Positions 1 to 5,756 of a stretch of DNA of 8,988 nt are shown piece by piece; within the stretch, counting starts at the first letter, position 1; each line of letters starts with the position of its first letter. Source of the stretch: an uncultured Lachnospiraceae bacterium. Its GTDB lineage: Bacteria > Bacillota_A > Clostridia > Lachnospirales > Lachnospiraceae. The notes under the pieces were generated by a model that had not been told where the DNA came from, ran no database searches, and saw nothing but the letters and a program-made list of their open reading frames with translations. Position numbers and translations under genes: made by a program. Location: NCBI GenBank assembly GCA_946613735.1, contig CAMOFS010000043.1:1-8988 (forward strand), written 5' to 3'.

Positions 1-1071
1 GCCTGCACAGCCTGCGATGATACCCTGATCCACATATAGCTTGCCGTCCCTTACCTTGTCAGTAAGCTTGAATTCAACCTGACCGTCCAGGCTGACCTTG
101 GCCCTCTCCTCGGTGTCATGGAGGATGTCCATGAGATTCGCCTTGACCTCAGCGATGGTGTATGCGTTGCTGGGATGGAAGGGCATGGCTATCATGGGAC
201 GGATCTCGGACAGATCGATCTCGATGACACTGTCGTAATATGCCACATCACCGGGAATGAGTCTCTTGTACGAGTCCTTCCTGCCGTGGATCTCATAGAA
301 CTCCTCCACCTTTTCATCGGTAGTCCAAATGGAGGACAGGCAGGTGGTCTCTGTAGTCATAACGTCCACTCCGATACGGAAGTCCACGGAAAGCCCTGCC
401 ACGCCGGGGCCTACAAATTCCATTACCTTGTTTTTCACCAGACCCCTCTCAAAGACCTCACCTATTATGGCAAGAGCTACGTCCTGGGGGCCTACGCCGG
501 GGATGGGACTCCCCGTAAGATAGATACCCACCACGCCGGGCATGGGGATGTCATAGGTGCGTCCCAAAAGCTGCTTGACCAGCTCAGGCCCGCCCTCACC
601 CATAGCCATGGTACCCAGGGCTCCGTAACGGGTGTGAGAGTCAGATCCCAGGATCATCTTGCCGCACTCAGCCAGCATCTCCCTGGCAAACTGATGGATG
701 ACTGCCTGATGGGGCGGAACGTATATGCCGCCATAACGCTTGGCACAAGACAGCCCAAACATGTGGTCATCCTCATTGATAGTGCCTCCCACCGCACAAA
801 GGCTATTGTGGCAGTTAGTGAGTACATATGGGATGGGGAACTTTTCCAGTCCTGATGCCCTGGCTGTCTGGATGATACCAACGTAGGTGATATCATGGCT
901 GGTAAGCTTGTCAAATTTTATATTGAGAGCCTCCATATTGTCGGAGGTGTTGTGATCCTTTAAGATGCCGTAGGCCATAGTCTGCTTTTTGGCCTCCGTC
1001 GCGTCCACCCCGGCGGTCTCCACCAGATCCCTGTTATTAAGAAGGTACATACCTTTTTCGTGAATTTTCAT
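1..1071 (-). CDS. Aconitase-family hydratase (YbhJ-like), N-terminal 357 residues, runs off the window
   Basis: This is the N-terminal part of an aconitase-superfamily protein, whose members interconvert hydroxy-acid isomers by dehydration and rehydration at a [4Fe-4S] cluster in the cytoplasm. The diagnostic GSDSHT motif followed by a glycine-rich stretch ending GEGG is at residues 142-161. The last visible residues, IIAGCAG (351-357), sit where classical aconitases carry the first cluster cysteine in GSCTN; a GCAG form is what I recall for the YbhJ-type branch rather than citrate-cycle aconitase. [11 protein letters not shown] is at 87-96. Family members are roughly 650-750 residues, so about half is missing beyond position 1. 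Two ATG codons are adjacent (1074 and 1071); I chose 1071 because GGAG at 1078-1081 is then 6 nt away rather than 3. It follows the coiled-coil gene by about 50 nt, with one 27-bp repeat between. The substrate cannot be told from sequence; 3-isopropylmalate dehydratase is less likely given the sequence around the cysteine. Confidence 0.85.
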   Translation of the reverse strand, partial: MKIHEKGMYLLNNRDLVETAGVDATEAKKQTMAYGILKDHNTSDNMEALNIKFDKLTSHDITYVGIIQTARASGLEKFPIPYVLTNCHNSLCAVGGTINEDDHMFGLSCAKRYGGIYVPPHQAVIHQFAREMLAECGKMILGSDSHTRYGALGTMAMGEGGPELVKQLLGRTYDIPMPGVVGIYLTGSPIPGVGPQDVALAIIGEVFERGLVKNKVMEFVGPGVAGLSVDFRIGVDVMTTETTCLSSIWTTDEKVEEFYEIHGRKDSYKRLIPGDVAYYDSVIEIDLSEIRPMIAMPFHPSNAYTIAEVKANLMDILHDTEERAKVSLDGQVEFKLTDKVRDGKLYVDQGIIAGCAG

Positions 1072-1093
1072 CATTTACTCCTTTTGCTTTATA

Positions 1094-1120
1094 TGTCATT
1101 CTGAGCGAAGCGAAGAATCT
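1094..1120 (-). repeat. 27-bp dispersed palindromic repeat, copy A
   Basis: The plus strand reads TGTCATTCTGAG, then GCGAAGCGAAGAATCT. Arms ATTCT and AGAAT can pair around an 11-nt centre. The copy begins one base beyond the stop codon of the coiled-coil gene (1122-1124) and fills most of the short gap before the hydratase gene. Copies C and D (2019-2045, 2084-2110) are nearly identical, copy B (1969-1994) is inverted, and the 22-bp array at 3690-3803 is related. I recall similar short intergenic repeats from many unrelated bacteria, but have not searched for this one. Confidence 0.85.
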
Positions 1121-1121
1121 T

Positions 1122-1898
1122 TCACCTCCTCTTCAAAAACGACGGGAAGATCCCCTTATTCTCCTTAGGCTTTTCGCCGCCTTCCTTCCAGTCGAAATAC
1201 TCCGCATCCAGATCCGCCGAAAGCGCCTCTAAGTCTGCCTCCGACTGGGTGTTGGCCTCCTGCCCCGACGCATCGGGATCATCAATGGCAATACCCGCAT
1301 TCCTGAAGTAATCCTCATTGATCTTGATCTCGGGCTTTTCTGCTACGAACTCGCTGGTCGGTGCGGCCGGCATATCGCCATGCAGCTCCTTTTCCTTGGC
1401 TCTTTTGATGTTCTCTTCTTCTATGAGGTGCATGTATTTTTGCGTATCGATAAAGTCCTGCAGCTGGGACTTAAGCTCATATTGGTTGTTCTTTACCGTC
1501 TGCTTTTTTTCATTTATCTTGCGGATCATCTCCTGGTGGACACTGTCCATATCGTCCTGTGCCTTGGTGATGATATCACAGATCTCAGAAAGTGCCTGAT
1601 CAGAATATATGATAGACGAAGCGTATACATCCTCCGCATTCTTTCTGGCATCAAAGATGATGTCGTCTCCCTGCTTTTTAAACTCACGGCCTGCCTTTTC
1701 CCGGCTCTGGACCGTAAGCTCATATTCGTCCATCATGTCGTACATACAGTCATTCAGTTTTTTCAAAAGCTCCATCATCCTGTCCTTGTCGATGATGACC
1801 CGCTTTTTGCTCCCCTCCACGGGCGAAGCCTTGGAAAAGAGCACGTGTATATCACGAAGGACCTCTTCGGTCCGTTCTGCTGCTCCCACTTTTATCAC
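1122..1898 (-). CDS. Coiled-coil DivIVA-like / V-ATPase subunit H-like protein of unknown function
   Basis: I do not recognise a specific family. From the first codon of the open frame (TTG at 1928) it would be 268 residues; from the GTG chosen here it is 258. Residues 45-182 (268-residue numbering) are charged and rich in Glu, Lys, Gln and hydrophobic residues at coiled-coil spacing, with almost no proline. A proline- and acid-rich linker follows (about 186-255), then a basic, aromatic tail IFPSFLKRR. No signal peptide or membrane helix is seen, so it is probably cytoplasmic, perhaps filament- or membrane-associated like DivIVA or SepIVA proteins; that role is inference. The frame is open back to TTG at 1928, but that codon has no ribosome site. 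AGGA lies 5 nt before GTG 1898, and a second GTG at 1889 is also possible. The stop codon directly abuts repeat copy A. The hydratase gene follows by about 50 nt, so co-transcription is plausible. Confidence 0.75.
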   Translation of the reverse strand: MIKVGAAERTEEVLRDIHVLFSKASPVEGSKKRVIIDKDRMMELLKKLNDCMYDMMDEYELTVQSREKAGREFKKQGDDIIFDARKNAEDVYASSIIYSDQALSEICDIITKAQDDMDSVHQEMIRKINEKKQTVKNNQYELKSQLQDFIDTQKYMHLIEEENIKRAKEKELHGDMPAAPTSEFVAEKPEIKINEDYFRNAGIAIDDPDASGQEANTQSEADLEALSADLDAEYFDWKEGGEKPKENKGIFPSFLKRR

Positions 1899-1929
1899 AC
1901 CTTTCCTGATGTTCTCATACCTATTCAAA

Positions 1930-1958
1930 ACTTTAGCATATTTGGGAATTTTCTACAA
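1930..1958 (-). promoter_or_regulatory. Candidate sigma-70 promoter for the coiled-coil gene
   Basis: Read on the minus strand, TTGTAG (1953-1958) and TAAAGT (1930-1935) are separated by 17 nt, a standard sigma-A geometry with 4 of 6 consensus matches in each box. Transcription would start at about 1922-1925. That would leave almost no leader for a TTG start at 1928, which is one reason for preferring the GTG start at 1898. This is a pattern match only. Confidence 0.35.
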
Positions 1959-1968
1959 GGATAAAAAA

Positions 1969-1994
1969 GATCCCTCGCTTCGCTCGGGATGACA
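1969..1994 (+). repeat. 27-bp dispersed repeat, copy B (inverted, with compensatory stem changes)
   Basis: The copy lies in the opposite orientation to A, C and D. Its arms are ATCCC (1970-1974) and GGGAT (1986-1990) around TCGCTTCGCTC, where the other copies have ATTCT and AGAAT. Both arms have changed together, so the palindrome is kept. It faces copy C 25 bp away, and the two together could form a long stem in a transcript or a cruciform. It lies upstream of the coiled-coil gene's candidate promoter. Confidence 0.8.
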
Positions 1995-2018
1995 GATAGG
2001 GAAGTCAACTTTTTACTC

Positions 2019-2045
2019 TGTCATTCTGAGCGAAGCGAAGAATCC
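2019..2045 (-). repeat. 27-bp dispersed repeat, copy C
   Basis: The plus strand reads TGTCATTCTGAG, then GCGAAGCGAAGAATC, in the same orientation as copies A and D. It is inverted relative to copy B and is a direct repeat of copy D 65 bp away. An AT-rich palindrome lies between C and D. Confidence 0.85.
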
Positions 2046-2047
2046 CG

Positions 2048-2076
2048 CTCGGCAAATTATGAAATAATTCGCCGAG
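2048..2076. repeat. Palindrome between repeat copies C and D
   Basis: CTCGGCAAATTAT and ATAATTCGCCGAG are inverted repeats matching at 12 of 13 positions with a 3-nt loop (GAA). No T-tract follows on either strand, so it is not a classic terminator. Together with copies B, C and D it makes 1969-2110 a block of nested palindromes. Confidence 0.7.
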
Positions 2077-2083
2077 ATTCCCG

Positions 2084-2110
2084 TGTCATTCTGAGCGAAG
2101 CGAAGAATCT
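2084..2110 (-). repeat. 27-bp dispersed repeat, copy D
   Basis: The plus strand reads TGTCATTCTGAG, then GCGAAGCGAAGAATCT. Its last base is the final base of the TAA stop codon of the radical SAM gene, so the element begins exactly at the end of that coding sequence. Confidence 0.85.
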
Positions 2111-2979
2111 TACACATTTCCCGCATGGACATATTTCAGATATTGCCCGGCCACCTCACACAGCTCATATATCAGCGAAATGTCCGTGGGACTCCTGTCC
2201 GTCATATTATACCTCGGGAAGAATCTGGTGATGTGAAGGGGGATGTCTGTATTATTCCTTGCACCCAGCTCCCCCAAAAAAGAAGCCAATCCAGCCATCT
2301 CATCCGGACTGTCATTTTCTCCGGGAATGATCAGGCAGGTTACCTCCACGTGGCAGCCATACTCTACCGCCCGTGAGATAAAGTCCATAGTCATCCCCCT
2401 GCTGCCGTGGATAAGATCATCGTAAAAACTATCTGTAAACGCCTTCAGATCCACGTTCATGGCGTCTATCACGGGAAGCAGCTCCTTTTGTACCTCGCCT
2501 GACGCGGTGCCGTTGGTCACCAGCACAGTACTCAGGCCACGTTTTTTCGCCTCAAAAGCCGCATCCCGGACAAACTCCCATCCGACAAGAGGCTCGTTGT
2601 AAGTAAAAGCGATGCCGATGTTACCGTTTTCTTTCTCTCCCAGGGCAAGCTCTGCCAGTGTTACCGGATCGACTTGTCTGATCCCGCGGATGGATGGTGA
2701 CCCTTCTGCCATAGCCTTAGCCGTGTCGGAGTATGATATCTCACTGTTCTGGCAAAAGGGGCAGCGCAGATTACATCCATAGGAGCCCACCGACAGGATA
2801 TAGCTATGTGGATGAAAATGGTAAAGCGGCTTTTTTTCTATGGGATCCAGGGCCAGCCCGGTTATCCTGCCATAGTTGTCGCATACGACAGCTGTGGCCG
2901 TGCCCCGCCTGGCGAGACACAGCCCCAGCTGCCCTTCATTTAGATTGCAATGGTGAAAACAAACGTTACACTCCGGCAT
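2110..2979 (-). CDS. amrS: AmmeMemoRadiSam-system radical SAM enzyme
   Basis: This 289-residue cytoplasmic radical SAM protein would cleave S-adenosylmethionine at a [4Fe-4S] cluster. The CxxxCxxC cluster motif is C69-x3-C73-x2-C76 (GCNLRCPFCQN). An N-terminal cysteine set (C4, C7, C11, C21; ECNVC ... GLCLAR) and the segment DPIEKKPLYHFHP (45-57) are typical of AmrS, which belongs with pyruvate formate-lyase-activating-like enzymes. AFTYNEPLVGWE further along is the conserved GxxxTYNEP-type segment. AmrS normally pairs with AmrA (AMMECR1) and AmrB (Memo); its reaction is not established. Neither partner gene is visible here. The LUD gene lies 58 nt upstream, so the two may share a transcript. 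The ATG start has a GGGGG ribosome site 6 nt upstream. The length is at the short end for the family, and the TAA stop overlaps repeat copy D. The family call is firm; the function is not. Confidence 0.88.
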   Translation of the reverse strand: MPECNVCFHHCNLNEGQLGLCLARRGTATAVVCDNYGRITGLALDPIEKKPLYHFHPHSYILSVGSYGCNLRCPFCQNSEISYSDTAKAMAEGSPSIRGIRQVDPVTLAELALGEKENGNIGIAFTYNEPLVGWEFVRDAAFEAKKRGLSTVLVTNGTASGEVQKELLPVIDAMNVDLKAFTDSFYDDLIHGSRGMTMDFISRAVEYGCHVEVTCLIIPGENDSPDEMAGLASFLGELGARNNTDIPLHITRFFPRYNMTDRSPTDISLIYELCEVAGQYLKYVHAGNV

Positions 2980-3005
2980 CTAAAACCCCCTGTTAGTCTA
3001 TGAAG

Positions 3006-3023
3006 CCTCCCCTTAAGAGGAGG
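3006..3023. repeat. 18-bp palindrome in the LUD-amrS gap
   Basis: CCTCCCCTTAAGAGGAGG is its own reverse complement apart from one central position pair (C/A) that becomes a G-U pair in RNA. It lies between the LUD stop and the amrS ribosome site. There is no T-tract after it on the minus strand, so termination is unlikely; RNA processing or a repeat remnant are alternatives. Confidence 0.6.
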
Positions 3024-3026
3024 AAA

Positions 3027-3041
3027 CTGATGAGGCATCAG
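3027..3041. repeat. 15-bp perfect hairpin overlapping the LUD stop codon
   Basis: CTGATG and CATCAG pair perfectly around a 3-nt loop. The TGA stop of the LUD gene (3038-3040) lies inside one arm. With the palindrome at 3006-3023 it forms a two-hairpin unit unrelated to the 27-bp element but placed in the same way, at a gene's 3' end. Confidence 0.65.
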
Positions 3042-3667
3042 AATCCTAATGACTCACCCACAAGTATCACGTGCATCCTGCCCTCGTGCCTCGAATATCT
3101 GGTAGTCATGAAATTGCAGCAGATAGTATCCGGCGACAGGCAGTCGGCACAGGACCCGGTCTTTGCGCAGGGCGTATTCAGGCCGAAGCGCTGTGCGTTG
3201 ATGGGCGCCGCCACATTCCTTGCCCGGCTCATGGCAGCCGCTTCGTCCTTGGCCACCTTGTTCATGCCAACTATAAAGATGACCTTCTTCGGGCCATAGG
3301 CTATTGCAGAAACTCTGTTGGAATTGCCGTCAATATTAATGATGATGCCGTCCTCGGTGATGGCATTGGCACTTGTTAAAAAGAAGTCCGCCGTGTATGC
3401 CGTAAGGGCAGCAGCCTGCTTGTCCTCGGAGGTATCACGGTCCACGTAGTTGTAGTCTCCCTCCTGAAGTGCTTTTATGAGCCCGATCTCGTGGGCGCTC
3501 ATAACTCCGCCGTTCGTAACCGTACTCCCCTTGGGTATAAGGCCCAGGGCCAGCTTTTTGGCCTGCTCGGCATTAGGCGCATAGTACCCTGTGATGTTGC
3601 GGCTTTCAAGTCCCTTGATTATCTTTTCAGCCAGCTTCTCGTTTCTTTTGATGATGTTGTCGTTCAT
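3038..3667 (-). CDS. LUD-domain (LutC/YkgG-like) protein
   Basis: This 209-residue cytoplasmic protein belongs to the LUD (lactate utilisation, DUF162) family. Matching features are the glycine-rich TNGGVMSAHEIGL (51-63), the DFFLTSANAITEDG region (94-107), NIDGNSNRVSAIAYGPKKV (111-129) and the C-terminal VILVGESLGF. A cysteine-rich patch (C167, C173, C176, C183, C184) near the end could bind iron-sulfur or zinc; this layout recalls stand-alone clostridial LUD proteins. LutC in Bacillus works with LutA and LutB in L-lactate oxidation, but no lutA or lutB is visible, so a role in lactate use is not supported here. The ATG start has a strong GGGGGG ribosome site 7 nt upstream. The gene is downstream of the 22-bp repeat array, which separates it from the HD gene, and 58 nt ahead of amrS. 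Its stop lies inside a hairpin. Family firm, function open. Confidence 0.87.
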   Translation of the reverse strand: MNDNIIKRNEKLAEKIIKGLESRNITGYYAPNAEQAKKLALGLIPKGSTVTNGGVMSAHEIGLIKALQEGDYNYVDRDTSEDKQAAALTAYTADFFLTSANAITEDGIIINIDGNSNRVSAIAYGPKKVIFIVGMNKVAKDEAAAMSRARNVAAPINAQRFGLNTPCAKTGSCADCLSPDTICCNFMTTRYSRHEGRMHVILVGESLGF

Positions 3668-3689
3668 AAAAATCCCCCCTTTTTAATAT

Positions 3690-3803
3690 TCATTCTATGC
3701 CTAGCCCCTTGACAATCTACGCCTAGCCCCCTGTCATTCTGAGCCTGGCCCCTTGTCATTCTGAGCGTAGCCCCCTGTCATTCTGAGCGTAGCGAAGAAT
3801 CTT
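3690..3803 (-). repeat. Five-unit 22-bp tandem repeat derived from the 27-bp element
   Basis: Five units start at 3690, 3712, 3734, 3756 and 3778, exactly 22 bp apart. The core is TCATTCTGAGCGTAGCCCCC with drift: the units furthest from the HD gene (3690, 3712) are most diverged, and the unit at 3778 continues as GCGAAGAATCT, matching the full 27-bp element. The array fills most of the gap between the HD and LUD genes. There are no unique spacers, so this is a minisatellite and not a CRISPR array. Confidence 0.88.
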
Positions 3804-4290
3804 TGTCCTTACTTACAGGATCTTTGTCTTTAAATAACCCATACTTCATCAGGGTCTCCCTGGTGGAACAGAACTTGTCTACCATACATAAAAGCAGTGC
3901 CTCCTTGGTAGATGGCACATGAGTAAGGTTCAGCGGCCACATATGGGAATCTATGATCTCGCTCTCCAGCTCTGTAATATTAAAATCCCTTCTTGCATTG
4001 GCCATGGCAATCTTGGCATGGTGGTAGCCATGGAGCTTATCACCGTGAGTATGCCAGTCATATAGATAATAATCATGCAAAAAGGCTGCTGTTACAAGCG
4101 ATCCCTCGTCCACCCCAATATGGTGGCGCCTCACAAAATAAAAACAGTGGCGGGCCACATCCATACAGTGATCATAGGTTGTGATATGGCTGTGCTGTGT
4201 ATAGTTTTTCATCTCGAGGGCCTTTGGATCATTAGCTATGGGCTCGATGATTCTGGCAAAGTCCCTTTCCTCTTCCTCAGTCAAAGTCAT
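3778..4290 (-). CDS. HD-domain phosphohydrolase
   Basis: This 170-residue cytoplasmic protein has an HD-type metal-dependent hydrolase fold. The metal-binding set is visible: H41 in TTYDHCMDVA, the H72-D73 pair in AAFLHDYYLYDW, H90/H91 and H116 in the middle helices, and D138 in CMVDKFCS. The HGYHHAKIA segment and the DSHMWPL stretch match a family common in clostridia that is usually annotated only as HD domain; the substrate is unknown, with nucleotides or phosphate esters likely by family. The ATG overlaps the end of the upstream PF06541 gene by 14 nt, with no strong ribosome site, so translation is probably coupled. The C-terminus is odd: KDKD occurs twice 7 residues apart from a 21-bp partial duplication (3799-3807 and 3820-3828), and the last residues DSSLRSE plus the stop are encoded by the 22/27-bp repeat. 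The ancestral stop was probably earlier. Confidence 0.87.
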   Translation of the reverse strand: MTLTEEEERDFARIIEPIANDPKALEMKNYTQHSHITTYDHCMDVARHCFYFVRRHHIGVDEGSLVTAAFLHDYYLYDWHTHGDKLHGYHHAKIAMANARRDFNITELESEIIDSHMWPLNLTHVPSTKEALLLCMVDKFCSTRETLMKYGLFKDKDPVSKDKDSSLRSE

Positions 4291-5134
4291 TATTATCTGT
4301 CTTTCTTCTTTCCAGACCCTTTTTCAGATTAGCGGCAGCCCGTATAAGCTGATCCGCCCTGGTCTTATGCTGGGGCTTGGTAAACTTCTGGATACTGTGC
4401 AAATGGTAGCTCTGCCGCCATGAAAGCTTTGGGATCCGAGGCGCCCTTTCCATAAGCTTTGCGGGAGCAGATGCGATGGTCACCACCCCTGCCTGGGCTT
4501 TTTCCTTGACCATATCCGGCACGGCAGCGATAGTCTGCACACCCGCTTCCATGCGTTCGTCAAATTTTTCCTGAGCCTCATCCAGTATTTCCAAAAGAGA
4601 CGTAAGGGAAGCTTCGGTAAGCGCCAGATCCATCCCCACTATCATCATAAGAGCCAACGCCACAAAACCGTTGATCTCCGGATTAGAAAACATTATGTCA
4701 TCATAATGAGCATACCACGGAAAGAAAAGCTTTACCACTATGATGCCGGCAACACCAAAAGCTGCAGTGGCCGGCAGACATATCCTGCCGTTAATATTGA
4801 GTGGCGTCTCACTGTAATCCCACCACTTGGCATGGAATATCTTTTCCAATAAGAGCGAAATAGAGTACTCCATGATAGCCGTACCCAGTGCACATATGAT
4901 AAAGATCTTCCACCAGGCCTGCTCCGACCCCGGCAATCCGTTTTGGAAGATGTCAAGCCTCATAAAAAGAGCCCATGCAATAATGGAGCCGAAACCATAT
5001 ATGGGACATATGGGTCCGATCAAAAATCCGCGGTTCTCCCAGCGCCCGCTTTTTATGGTACAATAGGTGCATTCATATATCCACCCTATAAAGGAAAACA
5101 GCATAAATCTCAGGAAATATTTAGTTATCAACAT
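4277..5134 (-). CDS. PF06541 membrane protein (putative ABC transporter permease, CmpB-type)
   Basis: This 285-residue integral membrane protein has about five predicted helices (residues 5-24, 41-60, 76-95, 118-140, 153-173) followed by a soluble, helical, basic C-terminal tail of about 110 residues. The conserved signature is present: SFIGWIYE near the N-terminus, NRGFLIGPICPIYGFG (34-49), and WWDYS..P.NINGR (104-117). Families with this signature are named putative ABC transporter permease, but no ATPase or binding protein is encoded nearby, and I would not assume transport. The tail (NPEIN to the end) includes repeated AGV.TIA..P segments at about 197-205 and 215-224, suggesting an internal duplication. 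Start ATG 5134 was chosen because family members begin just ahead of the first helix; an AAAGG site lies rather far upstream (about 15 nt). Its stop overlaps the HD gene, so the two form an operon. Confidence 0.85.
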   Translation of the reverse strand: MLITKYFLRFMLFSFIGWIYECTYCTIKSGRWENRGFLIGPICPIYGFGSIIAWALFMRLDIFQNGLPGSEQAWWKIFIICALGTAIMEYSISLLLEKIFHAKWWDYSETPLNINGRICLPATAAFGVAGIIVVKLFFPWYAHYDDIMFSNPEINGFVALALMMIVGMDLALTEASLTSLLEILDEAQEKFDERMEAGVQTIAAVPDMVKEKAQAGVVTIASAPAKLMERAPRIPKLSWRQSYHLHSIQKFTKPQHKTRADQLIRAAANLKKGLERRKTDNNDFD

Positions 5135-5252
5135 CGGTTCTGATTTCTACCTTTCTAACCCTGTCCGGCCACAATGGTCCAAGGCAGTTAAGCATTATTT
5201 TTCAACGGTTTTTCGTCTTATTTCTTGTAACCTTTATTACGATATTTAGTAT

Positions 5253-5299
5253 AAAAAATTCGGGGCTCTTTGTCTATAAAAACCTTGACAAAAAGCCCT
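5253..5299 (-). terminator. Terminator-like hairpin on the minus strand
   Basis: Arms 5287-5299 (AGGGCTTTTTGTC on the minus strand) and 5262-5274 (GACAAAGAGCCCC) pair over about 12 bp around a 12-nt loop, followed on the minus strand by GAATTTTTT. That is the layout of an intrinsic terminator. No minus-strand gene is clearly upstream of it: the 403-residue gene is already followed by another terminator at 5566-5626. It may end an unrecognised short transcript or stop antisense reading from the tRNA region. Confidence 0.6.
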
Positions 5300-5313
5300 G
5301 TAATTGATTAAAT
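5285..5313 (+). promoter_or_regulatory. Candidate sigma-70 promoter on the plus strand, possibly for the tRNA
   Basis: A perfect TTGACA (5285-5290) is followed after 17 nt by TTAAAT (5308-5313), which matches 4 of 6 consensus bases. It points toward the tRNA, but transcription would start about 160 nt before it, which is long for a tRNA leader. The -35 box also coincides with one arm of the minus-strand terminator, so it may be a chance match. Confidence 0.3.
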
Positions 5314-5478
5314 ATGTATTGTGCATATCGACTGATTTTGTTTTAGGTTTGTCAGTTCCAACATCTACACCGGGGACGGCCACTGAGGGCACCACAGGAT
5401 GTGCAGCCGGATGCGGTTTACCCACCGGAGCGGACATGCCATAGATGGGTAAGACAGGATCGACTGATATCAGCACAA

Positions 5479-5549
5479 GCAGATGTAGTACATCGGTAGT
5501 ATATCAGCTTCCCAAGCTGAGGAGGCGGGTTCGACTCCCGTCATCTGCT
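5479..5549 (+). tRNA. tRNA-Gly (anticodon CCC)
   Basis: The 71-nt cloverleaf is complete. The acceptor stem GCAGATG pairs with CATCTGC, the D stem is GTAC/GTAT with GG in the loop, and the anticodon stem TCAGC/GCTGA carries the loop TTCCCAA with anticodon CCC. The variable loop is GGAG and the T stem is GCGGG/CCCGT with loop TTCGACT. The discriminator base is T (5549). The CCA end is not encoded and would be added after transcription. It decodes the glycine codon GGG. It is the only plus-strand gene in the window and is followed 16 nt later by a strong terminator. Confidence 0.95.
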
Positions 5550-5565
5550 AGGCTACGAGCAGAGT

Positions 5566-5626
5566 GAATTCAAAAAGAGAGCTGTCTGTCGAATTTATTC
5601 GAACAGATGGCTCTCTTTTTGGATTC
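5566..5626. terminator. Bidirectional intrinsic terminator for the tRNA and the 403-residue gene
   Basis: GAATTCAAAAAGAGAGC and GCTCTCTTTTTGGATTC pair at 16 of 17 positions plus one wobble, extended inward by TCTGT/ACAGA and TCGAA segments to a small loop. Both strands end the stem with a run of five T, so it can end the plus-strand tRNA transcript and the minus-strand transcript coming from the 403-residue gene. Confidence 0.85.
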
Positions 5627-5630
5627 ATTG

Positions 5631-5682
5631 TGCGACAGCACACATCGAGGAAAATGCGAAGCATTTTTCGAGATGCCTCTGC
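5631..5682 (-). repeat. 52-bp direct repeat, copy 1
   Basis: This is an exact duplicate of 5757-5808, 126 bp apart. It contains a hairpin: AAAATGC and GCATTTT around GAA, extended by CATC and GATG segments (13 of 15 paired). It begins 4 nt after the bidirectional terminator. Confidence 0.92.
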
Positions 5683-5688
5683 GGATTT

Positions 5689-5731
5689 GGCGAATGCCAT
5701 ACATGAAATGGTTTTTCGCCAGAAAAACCAT
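5689..5731. repeat. Two mutually exclusive hairpins between the 52-bp repeats
   Basis: GGCGAA (5689-5694) with TTCGCC (5715-5720) and GCCAT with ATGGT form one imperfect stem. ATGGTTTTT (5708-5716) with AAAAACCAT (5723-5731) forms a second, perfect 9-bp stem with loop CGCCAG. The two share bases 5708-5720, so only one can form at a time. Confidence 0.6.
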
Positions 5732-5756
5732 GAATGCATTTCCCATTTCCCCACCT

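Larger units (their letters stand above)
5135..5478. other. 344-nt gap between the PF06541 gene and the tRNA, without a convincing gene
   Basis: An open frame on the minus strand (5246-5476, GTG start, Pro/Val-rich) exists but has no ribosome site and runs straight through a terminator-like hairpin, so I do not call it a gene. The gap holds that hairpin (5253-5299), a perfect TTGACA box on the plus strand and an AT-rich leader for the PF06541 gene. The minus-strand promoter for the PF06541-HD operon should lie between 5135 and about 5250, but I see no box pair that stands out. Confidence 0.6.

Noticed and set aside
118..855. Plus-strand 245-residue open frame
   Set aside because: It is the antisense shadow of the hydratase gene, whose minus-strand frame carries the aconitase GSDSHT motif.
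3690..3803. Regularly spaced repeats that might be a CRISPR array
   Set aside because: Units are contiguous at 22 bp with no unique spacers and no cas genes are nearby; it is a tandem minisatellite.
5327..5468. 10-bp direct repeat ATCGACTGAT at 5327 and 5459, possible insertion footprint
   Set aside because: Ten-base matches are expected by chance many times in 9 kb, and nothing mobile lies between the two.
5246..5476. Minus-strand open frame encoding a Pro/Val-rich 76-residue peptide
   Set aside because: It has a GTG start with no ribosome site, begins against the tRNA and reads through a terminator-like hairpin to a stop beyond it.
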